Below the pieces are notes generated by a model. It saw nothing but the letters and a program-made list of their open reading frames with translations, made no database searches and was not told where the DNA came from. Positions 55,707 to 64,000 of a stretch of DNA of 64,000 nt are shown here, in pieces. Source of the DNA: Cyanodermella asteris (lineage: Eukaryota; Ascomycota; Lecanoromycetes; Ostropales; Stictidaceae); assembly GCA_900618795.1 (NCBI GenBank), contig UYJD01000011.1, positions 62,001 to 126,000 of the forward strand, written 5' to 3'. The position numbers and the translations under genes are program-made. The stretch's first letter is position 1; each line of letters opens with the position of its first letter.

Positions 55707-57041
55707 TTCGCCAGATTGGAAGCCCGCTTTTGCTGCAACGTCGACGTCCGTCTATATCTCCCCAGCCTCCGGGCAATGGTATGCTTGCTGCCGTCTTGTC
55801 CAGCTCTTCCACCGCCATTGTGTTATTATGACCAGCAAGATGAATTAAAAAAGGAGCCCGAAAAGATGGCGAAGATCAGAGTTGGGGTCAGGACGAAGGG
55901 AGCGCGAAGATCCATGATCCAAGGCTGTATGGCTGACGCGGTTGGTGTGAGGTGTCGATTTATCTTGTAGGTTCGAGAGACAAAGGGAGAAGGACAGATG
56001 GGAGAAGCGGGAGGAAACTTTCGGCCATCTGGGTGAGAAATATTACCAGGGATTACTTACATGAAACCGTTGAGTATGTAGGGTGGTCGAAATGCAGTAC
56101 ATGCGCACAGTCCATCATTGTTCCCGCTCATCAAACACACAATACAGAATATTGTGGAACCAAGCTTTCGAATTATTGATGTGATGAGAGGTGACTTACC
56201 CCAGCGCTCTGGTGCGGCACACCGTCCGAACCAAAGCTATTTCCAAGGTACACGTCGATTTCTCCCTTTGCAGTATGACACAAGAATCAGTGCAGAGTCT
56301 CAACCATTCCAGAGCATCGCCCGGCGAGTCGAATGCCATTCTGCCGGTGGCGTGATGGGTCAGAGGGCCGGGCTTTGCTTGTCCCGCTTTTGAGCGTCTG
56401 GGAGACTTGGGGGTTGTGCCAGAAATTTCGAGCTTTCAAATTGTCGTAAACAGAGATCGGACGGATTTGATCGGTATGCAGCGATCGTTCGAGGATCCTC
56501 TCCGCGTATGTCTTGTTTCCAAAGGGACAGAAAGCCAAGGACAAGCTCAACCATGGCCTTGAGGGCACGTGCCGCGTTGTGGAAAACTTGCCGAAACCTG
56601 GTCGTGTCGCCGTCGAGACGTCAGCAATGGCGTACTCGGCTTATCTATCAGAAACAGACAAAATCGAGACACGTTGCAGCAAGAGCAAAGACAAGAAAGT
56701 GTACAACACAACACCTGGAAGTGTAGTAAGGTGTAGCAGCACGAGGTCTCAACCCTGGGCAAGTCTTCCAGCACGATCAATCAGGCCTCATCGAAAGTCG
56801 GTGTCTTTGCACGTGATATCTAAACGTTCAACGCGCAGCATGTCCGAAGCTCCGTGCCGTCGCTGCATCGTAGCCTCAGCTTAGCTCGGGTCTTCGACTC
56901 ATCAGTTTTGCCGAGAAGGGGATATGTTGCGAGGATGGAAGCTTTGGCCGAAAAGGTCTGTGCAGCAGTCGTCGCCGGAACAGAGCTGGGGGAGCTGGGT
57001 CAGCTAACCGACCCGTGCTCGAGCCCGTGGCGTTCACGGAC
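55707..57041. other. Intergenic, no supported gene
   Basis: Short overlapping frames only (56513-56884 plus, 56287-56568 minus), without motifs. Confidence 0.45.
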
Positions 57042-57344
57042 TAGGGGTGGGTAAAGTCAGTAATTGCATGTTTACCGTCAACAATTATAATTACTGCCGT
57101 TGTCAAAATAGAATTCGTTACCTATATAAATGGTCAATAATCCGGACCGAGGTTCTTCCGAAGAGGTCTTATGTAAGTTAGCTAAAATTTCGTCCCTACG
57201 GGGCGAGTATCGCCTCTCTCCGAGAGGCTAGCTAGACCTAATTAGGTAGTAAAAGCTCATACCAAAATCGAGTCAGGTATCATATTTTCTATACTTTACC
57301 AGGTCTGGTAAAGATTCCCAAATTACCAACTTTACCCATCTCTA
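57042..57344. mobile_element. hAT-like MITE, copy 2 (303 bp)
   Basis: Same element as at 3263-3566, in the same orientation. The left end is TAGGGGTGGGTAAAG; the right end, reverse-complemented, is TAGAGATGGGTAAAG. It is flanked by a perfect 8-bp direct repeat, TCACGGAC, at 57034-57041 and 57345-57352, different from that of copy 1, so the two were separate insertions. By eye there are about 20 substitutions and one single-base gap between the copies, nearly all of them transitions. The internal inverted repeat CTTTACCA/TGGTAAAG is conserved at 57294-57313. It has no coding capacity. Confidence 0.9.
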
Positions 57345-57771
57345 TCACGGACGCTTGCGATGAAGCTTAGAAGCAGTTTTCCAGGCTGATTGTTCTCCAT
57401 TTGCCTCGGTTGGCCCATGCCCAGCCCCGGCCGTCGCACAGCTCTGCACCGCTCTCAGAGTCCGAGACGGCAAACGCCACGAATTTCAGCCGTCAAGTGA
57501 TAAGTGACAAAATGACCAGCAGCGTTGCTGATGAAGCCAAGTCACGAATGCTGGCTGGTGAGCAAGGACGCTTCGAGCTTTCTTGAAGTGCATTCGCTCG
57601 CGGTCCTGACATGCTACCGCTTACTTATAGGGTAGTTCAGTCCCAGCGTCCCTTTTCATTCCGACGATGCGTGGGCTTAGCACTCATACGGACTTTTAAA
57701 CTTGCAGCATCCACTCTACTTCGGATGTAACTGCCTCCCATTAACCTTGTCCCAAGCCACGTGACGCCACG
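57345..57771. other. Upstream region of the cupin gene
   Basis: No gene seen; contains the promoter of the cupin gene, with the MITE about 430 bp before the start codon. Confidence 0.45.
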
Positions 57772-58374
57772 ATGCCGAAACCGGTCCTCGAGTTCACCTC
57801 AGTTTCAGAGTTCCCTGAGCGGCCGCTCGCCAGCAACCTCGACATTCAGACAGACGGCACAACAACGCGAGTCCTCGCAAAGGACGACAGGACCGGCGAT
57901 TGTACACAAATCCTCTACCATCCCCCAGGGTGCAGATGGGGCGACGAGGGCGGGGTTCGGTAAGTGTTGCAAGTTCAACTACCTAAGTACTGAGCTTCTA
58001 CTGCCCCTTGCATGTCATGCACGAGAGCAGACAATCGAATAACCTGCATGTTCCCTGCACATCAGTGCGCCCCCTTGTTTTTTTCTTTTATCCTTTTTCT
58101 TTTTCTTTTTCCTGCAGGCTGAACGAGAAGATACTGACCTGGATGATGTATTAGGCGTGGATACTGGGAGGAAGTCCTGATTTTGCAGGGCCGGCTTTGC
58201 GATACGACTCTTGATCGATGGTTCGGAGAGCAGCATTTCTGCTGTCGCCCGCCTGGAATGCCGCATGGGCCTTGGGTAGCTGATCCCGTCGCGGGCTGCG
58301 TCGAGGTTGTGTGGACGAGGCATGAGCCAAAGCGCAGGCTTGAAGCGATGAAGGAGCCGCATGTCGTTACTTGA
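57772..58374 (+). CDS. Small cupin-fold protein (ChrR-like)
   Basis: Two exons (57772-57959 and 58155-58374) are joined by a 195-nt intron with a GTAAGT donor and a CTGAC branch, ending in TTAG, giving about 135 residues. Exon 1 has LEFTSVSEFPERPL and RTGDCTQILYHPPGCRWG. Exon 2 has YWEEVLILQGRLCD, RWFGEQHFCCRPPGMPHGPW and GCVEVVWTR. The EEV and PPGMPHGPW segments are the two cupin motifs of small ChrR-like cupins, which bind a metal through His and Glu. The usual histidine pair of motif 1 is not evident here. A more conspicuous acceptor after the pyrimidine tract at about 58117 would lead to an in-frame stop, so I use the later one. The biochemical role of this group in fungi is not known to me. 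Confidence 0.75.
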
Positions 58375-58583
58375 CAGGGCTCGCCAGCCCTGCTGCGAGG
58401 CTTTTTTGAAAGCTATTGTACATCATTTTCCCGATACTGTCTTCGTCATGTTTCTACCAAGGCTGGGTCTCGCCTTGTTTCTGCTTCTAGATCCTGGCAG
58501 GCTTGTCGCAAATGCGCAACCACAGGGCGTGGAATGCCTGTTTAAGTTTCAAACATTTTCTCAATACAGTCGTCGACACGCTT
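58375..58583. other. Convergent 3' region
   Basis: The cupin gene and the D-lactate dehydrogenase gene end here 209 bp apart; no further gene. Confidence 0.6.
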
Positions 58584-60431
58584 TCACCAAGGCTTGATCT
58601 CCCCCGGTTTCGGTTTCTCGATCCTAACCACCTTGTCGCAATTTAGCAAACAAAGAGGATCAAATGCCTGCTTCAGTCTCCTCAGCGCATCAACCGTCGG
58701 CACATCAAGTTCATGCTCCAGGTAATCACGCTTGATCAAGCCAATACCATGCTCGCCAGTGACAGTGCCCTCGTTGTCAACGGCGAGCTTGACCATCCTG
58801 TGCACCACATCCTCGGCAATCTTCCTCTGGCTTTCGTTGAACAGAATAATGGCGTGGAAGTTTCCGTCGCCAACGTGTCCGACAATCGTACCGAGAAGGC
58901 CGCTCTTTCCCATGTCCTCCTTGGTCTTGTTGACGACGTCGGGGAGCCTTGTCATGGGCACTGCGACGTCTGTGGTCCAGACGTGGTCACCTTCTTTTCG
59001 CTGGCCCATGACACTCCAGAGGGCCTCTTTTCGTGCGGACCAGAGCTCTTTCTGTTCATCTTCACTTCGCGCAAATTCAAATGATGAGCTGCCCGTCGCT
59101 TTTGCTACCTTTCTCGTAATTTCGACCTGTTCTTGAACCATCTTTGGCGTTCCAGCGAATTTGAACAACAGAGTTGAGGTCTCTTTCCACTTTCGGCTGG
59201 TTTGTCCCGCCAGATTGATGCAGCGCATTTGCTCGTCGTCCAAAAGCTCGACAGCTGCGATTGGTACGCCTTCGCCAACGACCTTTTCGACGCAAGTGAC
59301 TGCGTCGTGGATGCTATTGAAAGCGCAAACGGCAACATTGGTTGCTTTCGGCTTCGTAGTCAGCTTCAATGTCGCCTCTGTTACCAGGCCCAGCGTGCCT
59401 TCAGATCCGATGAACATGCGTGTCAAATCGTACCCAGCGCTGCTCTTGCGCGGCCTCTGCTTCGTCTTGATCACCGTCCCATCAGCAAGAACAACGGTGA
59501 GGCTGAGCACCCAATCGCGCATCGTGCCGTAACGGTACGCATTGGTTCCGCTGCATCCCGTGCCGACCATTCCTCCAATCTGTGCTCCAGGGCCCGGATC
59601 TGGAGGAAAGAAGAGACCCTGCTCTCCGAGAAATTCGTTCAGATCCTCCCACCCCACTGCCGGCTGGACAATGACATCCAGATCTTTCGCATGCAGCTCG
59701 ATGATCCTGTTCATCCTTTGAAAGTCCACGCAAACGCCCTTCCGTGTAGCCGCAAAATGACCCTCCAACGATGTCCCGCCTGAGAATCCGACCACCGGTA
59801 TCCGTCGTTCATGGCACACCTTCATGATTTGACTGACCTGCTCGGTCGTGGCCGGCGAAACGACCAAGAACGGCGTTTCGCCGGGTCTGTTCTGGTAACT
59901 CGACCATTCCGATTGCGAATGTGCCTCCCGGTCGAACTTGTCCGTCGATACGTTCTCTTGCCCAACAATCTGCACCAAATCCGTCCACGCCGCTTCGAGA
60001 TTCTTCTGCTCGACGTTGTGCTGTGGCGGAATCGCCTTGTCCATCGGGGTGGTCGATGCGGTCGAGAACTGTGGTTTGCTCCCGTAGCCCAGAGATCCCA
60101 TATACCAAGCCGCAAGTGACGTGACGAGTAGAACTACAACAGGATCAGCTCCGGGTTCTCTCGCACAAGGCCAATCTCGAAGCTACTTGCCGAAAGTGAT
60201 CGATGCACCTCGTCCCCCCGACGGCTCACCTCGCTGTGCGGCCATGCGCTGCTGCTCCGCGCGCTCCCTCGTCAGCCGGTCTTGGATCGAGGTCTGCAGC
60301 TGGCCTCTAAAGTCCCTCTTCTCGGCATTGTGCCGTGTCGTCGTCGAGAAGGCGGCCTGTCTGGTTGGTTTGCAAGGTAGGCCCTGGAGACCCCGGAGCA
60401 GAGCTCGGGACGGTATTGGGGCGCGCGACAT
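58584..60431 (-). CDS. D-lactate dehydrogenase (cytochrome), mitochondrial
   Basis: Two exons (60431-60230 and 60133-58584) are joined by a 96-nt intron with a GTGAGC donor, a CTGAT branch and a GTAG acceptor, giving about 583 residues. Exon 1 has a basic, Arg-rich presequence (SRALLRGLQGLPCKPTRQAA), suited to mitochondrial import, then a helix-forming linker. Exon 2 begins with a short membrane span (LLVTSLAAWYMGSLGY). The FAD-binding domain shows PVVGFSGGTSLEGH, PDPGPGAQIGGMVGTGCSG and NAYRYGTMRDWVL. The C-terminal domain shows GHVGDGNFHAIILF and TGEHGIGLIKRDYL, with the histidines expected of this oxidase family, and ends FDPLCLLNCDKVV. The enzyme oxidises D-lactate to pyruvate at the inner membrane and passes electrons to cytochrome c (Dld1). 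The alternative GTAGCT donor nearby does not keep frame with any acceptor. Confidence 0.9.
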
Positions 60432-60924
60432 CTTCGCAACTTACGCTCGGGATGGTGAGAGAAGAGGAGCAGACAACAGTTACCATGCCAAAACAGTAAA
60501 AGACAACGAATGCTAATTGCTACCTCGCAGGCCTCGCCGGGATGCTCGTTGAAGTTGTGTTGTACGGGCTAGATGCTGGGTGAACGGAATCGGAGTTGGC
60601 TTGCGGTAGACCGAGCTCGAGCTTTGTGATCTTGGCGATCAGCTACCTTGTCGAGCTTGTGTATAGCGAGATCGGTCCACACAACGCAAATCTCGCTGAC
60701 TACCTTACTGCTTTTTTGGTCGAGTCTCAGTTCTTGTGTGAATTGAAGTGGCAAAAAAAACGGTCATTTTTAGTGGTTTGTTCTTGGAAGCACTGACTTA
60801 TTTACACAATTGATTGAACTCATAACTAGACAGCACAAAAAGTTCATGACAAGCATTATTCAATTAGTTCTCCTATGTGATTGTCAGAGCAAGTCGCAGC
60901 TTCCAAGCATCGGATGCTATCCGT
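60432..60924. other. Intergenic between DLD1 and the MFS gene
   Basis: Promoter region of the D-lactate dehydrogenase gene and 3' flank of the MFS gene; short frames only. Confidence 0.5.
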
Positions 60925-62863
60925 TCATCCCTGAGCATATTTCGACCATTGTCGAATCTTGTGCCCATAGAAGTAGAACACGTACGGCACCGGCGTGACG
61001 AGTATCGAAATACAGCCCAATATTGTCATGGTGTAATGCACGCCCAGATTCTTGTACATCGGGATAGCGACCTCCACCATGCCGCCTGCGGCAACGTAAC
61101 GTATCTAGAACAAGGGATTAGCCTGCAAACCGTGCCGAGATCCGGAGCGAAACTTACCAGAGTGACTGCGGCGAGCGCACTGGCTGCATACAGCGCATAT
61201 GCATCGATAAGGTACTGATACGAGCTCATGAAGATGCACAAGATTCCATAACCGAACAGCACGCTAGCGATCAGCGGACTCCAGTAGCTTATATCGGGAT
61301 TCGCAGTCCAGCCCATCCAGAACATCGAGATTGGGACCGCAGGCGCGCCGTACATGGCGAACCGAAGACGGACTTCCGGTGGTAGGTGGTCTCGACCTTC
61401 CTCTTCAGCCTTTTCCAGGGACTTGACATAACTCCTGTAGATCGGGTAAATCAGAGGCGATGCGTAACACAGTCCGACCACGATACCCAGAAACGCCAAC
61501 CCGATGATACCCTGACTGAACTTGTACGTCATGCCGAAGATGAAAGTGTAGCCATTGAGGAAAGTGAATAATATGATGTAGATGACCGTGAGATAGAGGC
61601 CAATAAGGAGGACGATAGGTTCGCGGGCGAGGATTACAAATGGTCGGATGACTGCACGTCGAAGTCGGGTCAGGAAGGTCTCGTCCATCACTTCAACAGC
61701 TGCGCGAAAGCGATCATCACCTGTGATCTGTCTCAGATGAGCTGCGCGCCATCGGAGCAGAGTCGAAGGATAGGTCTCGGGTTGGAATAGGACGATGGCA
61801 GCCAGGATTCCGCCGGATATGCAGAGGGTCGCCCATTCGACCCACTGCCACTCGAGGTACGATGATTCGCCAATGAAACCTCCAACAATCGGACCGAAGA
61901 TTGGTCCCATAAATGCGGCATTCGCAAACACAGGGAAAGCCCAAACACGCTCCTTGGCATTGAAGAGGTCGTTGACCGAACCTCCTACACAAGACAGGGG
62001 CGTTGCCGCAAAGTATCCTGCAATGAAGCGGAACGCAAGCTGCGCTCCAATGTTCGGCGCAAGACCTGACGCCATTACAAACACCATATACAGCGCGAAA
62101 GCAATGATGTAAACTGGATTGCGTCCAAACTCCTCACTCAACGGACCAGCCGTGAGACCACCAGCGCCGAATCCAATCAGAAACAAGCCAGTAGCCAGAC
62201 TTTCACTAACCTCTCCGACTCCAAAGTATTCAGCCGCCTGGTCCAAGGCACCAGAGTCCACGGCACTTGCGAAACCAACGATCCAGCCAATGAGGGCAAT
62301 GTTGACGACTGCGAGCCCTCGCTCCTTCAGAGACCAGTTGTGCGGATTCAAAGGGTCGTCCGGGCCTTCAAAGTCAACGATAAGACCCTCCCACCGTCTG
62401 GTCCATCTTCCCTCGTCGTCCGCTTGCGAACCTGTATACCAGTCATCTGCTGACTTAATTGAACGCCCTCGCTCTGAGCCGTCGCGACCCTATCAAAATC
62501 AGGCCGATGGGCCTCGTTCTCCGGCGTCGTTGCACCCGAGAGGTCCGAAGAACTCGACGGCGTGGACTGTGCAGGTTCGTGATCGGCATCTGGGGTGGAA
62601 CCAGCTTGTGTTTGCCTTCCTGCCTCTTTCTCGGGGTCTGCGTTGTCGTATGACTGCGGCGACGTGCCTAAAGGTGGGACCGAGGTGTTGGTGTTAATCT
62701 TCGACGCGTAATCGAGGGCTGTGATGCCGGGACTGCCGGTTGAGATTTGGAATTTTTGCGTTGTCCGCCTCTCTATGGGCTCGGGGCTGAACTTTTGTTT
62801 ATCGCGCTCGTACTTTTCACGTGCCTGTTTTGCGAACTTCTTGTACTGCAGGAACGACTGCAT
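60925..62863 (-). CDS. MFS transporter, DHA1 (drug/polyamine:H+ antiporter) type
   Basis: Three exons (62863-62536, 62473-61158, 61104-60925) with introns of 62 and 53 nt give about 607 residues. The first 170 residues are cytosolic and hydrophilic, ending in WEGLIVDFEGPDDPLNPHNWS, which in this family precedes helix 1. Twelve membrane segments follow. The motif A region between helices 2 and 3 reads GPLSEEFGRNPVY, and a central charged loop (VKSLEKAEEEGRDHLPPEVRLRF) lies between helices 8 and 9. The last exon carries RYVAAGGMVEVAIPMYKNLG, the family's conserved C-terminal block before helices 11-12. Such carriers export drugs, polyamines or secondary metabolites across the plasma membrane; the substrate is not readable here. 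Reading without the last splice would truncate the final two helices. Confidence 0.9.
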
Positions 62864-64000
62864 TGCGATGACTGAAGACGAACTGGAGTAAGGAACAGAA
62901 GGTAGTGGACAAGAGAAAATGAAAACAGCTAGGAAACCGTCAGTGCGGATATTGCGGCGGTCAAGTAAGCATACGAAGAACAACTGTTGAGGGACAATTA
63001 AGAATCTCCACAGTCACCTACGGGGAAGTACTTGACACGATCGTTGGGAATACTAGGAGGGCCCTGAATGACAATTTTGGTCTGAATGCGGACCATCCGG
63101 TCCATGATTTGGCCCATGTTGTAATCCACATGCATCATACGAAGGCAGCGTACGGAGACGAGCGGATAATTCCCATGCTTTGGCTTATCGAGCGACCAGG
63201 AAAAGGTCAAGACGGACGAATTTGGTTGACGTTGTGGCGTGGTGAGCGCTTCAGACAAAAATACGTCATGCAGCCTGACGATCGGCGGAGTGCGTTCCGA
63301 TACAAGCATCAAGATGATGCTGTCGCAATCCCAGCTGACAAAGTGAATATCTCCGCGTGCTCGGCATCTCACAAGGGAGGTGGCGAAAAATTCAAGACAA
63401 TCGGACAGCGCCGGGATACGACGACGAAGGCATTATGCAACATATGCTACAGCTCTTTGTACAGGGCACCTGAGTCACGATTGCACAAGCAATGGACGGA
63501 GTTTATGTGATCAGCGAAAAAGTTATAAGATTTGGTTTACTTATGCAGTTTGGTGATCGAAGCATTTGGCGGCTCCCGCTCAGCTCCCATTCCTGTGGGA
63601 GTATGCATCTTGTTCTGTTCTTACTCGTCTGAGCCTTCAGCAAAGAATTCACGGAGTACGTGATCAACATCCGCAACATCGAGAAAGTCCCCACCAAAGC
63701 AGACCCACCGCCCGGCCGGAAACCAGCTCGGATGCCTGTAATTCCTGGGACGGTTATGTGAGACCGCAAGCGCTGAAAGACGTATCTCGATTCGAACTCT
63801 GCGTTCGCTTCGTCGAGGACGAGCCCCCAAAGCTGAGCTGGCAGAAAATACCCACCGCCAGATATGGAGTTTTGCCATTAACGCAGCTGGGTTTCCTCGG
63901 TTCAGCCCAGACTTCGGTTTCATTATGGAACGCAACGTCATTCGTAGGATGCCTGAGTTGCGATTCGTTCCTGACAATTGCAGAAACGGGCATTTATACT
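62864..64000. other. Right edge, no firmly supported gene
   Basis: A minus-strand frame at 63372-62998 (about 124 codons, first ATG near 63312) ends next to a GTAGGT donor-like site and reads a fairly protein-like end (MDRMVRIQTKIVIQGPPSIP). It could be an upstream exon or the leader of the MFS gene. Frames on the opposite strand overlap it. Near the right edge a plus-strand frame remains open at 63750-64000 and could belong to a gene beyond the window. Confidence 0.35.

Noticed and set aside
58079-58154. Acceptor after the strong pyrimidine tract in the cupin intron
   Set aside because: Although it looks stronger, the exon it would start meets an in-frame stop; the later TTAG keeps the cupin frame.
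62348-62983. Separate 211-residue protein before the MFS transporter
   Set aside because: A 62-nt intron with good signals joins its first 109 codons to the transporter frame; the rest is intron or wrong frame.

Overview
The window reads as a chromosome segment of a filamentous ascomycete (Pezizomycotina). Genes are broken by short introns of about 45-60 nt with GTRNGT donors, CTRAC/CTGAY branch points and YAG acceptors. Several products are typical of this group: a TEA/ATTS transcription factor, a LaeA-type methyltransferase, an XLF/Nej1 factor and a GH128 glucanase. A Dothideomycete is my best guess from gene style, but this is inference only.

Layout. 1-8 kb: an amino acid/choline-type permease with a small hAT-like MITE in its upstream region, then a three-exon gene that resembles elongation factor ELL. 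8-13.3 kb: a long stretch with no gene I can support. 13.3-27.8 kb: a dense housekeeping/regulatory block with a polytopic membrane protein, MRD1 (five RRMs, ribosome biogenesis), a large TEA-domain transcription factor, dynein light chain LC8 and a single-pass Ser-rich membrane protein. 30.5-31.6 kb: a SAM-dependent methyltransferase. 31.6-37.7 kb: a second gene-poor stretch. 37.7-41 kb: the end-joining factor XLF/Nej1 divergent from a conserved coiled-coil protein.

42-55.4 kb is an accessory, secretome-like block. It holds a secreted aspartic protease behind a diverged tandem repeat, a zinc-finger relic, an AT-rich island, an F-box protein with a frame change, relics of a secretory lipase and of an adenylation enzyme, a broken small secreted protein, a GH128 glucanase divergent from a 10-cysteine small secreted protein, and a cysteine-rich membrane-anchored reading frame. 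57-63 kb: a second copy of the same MITE, a small cupin protein, mitochondrial D-lactate dehydrogenase and a DHA1-type MFS transporter.

I see no virus-like element, tRNA gene, rRNA gene or CRISPR array. The most interesting points are the MITE pair with intact 8-bp target duplications; the TEA factor, whose frame holds a TAG that only a phase-neutral mini-intron or read-through would bypass; and the decaying secretome block next to apparently intact effector-like genes. Splice sites were placed by eye from consensus signals and reading-frame continuity; no transcript data were available.
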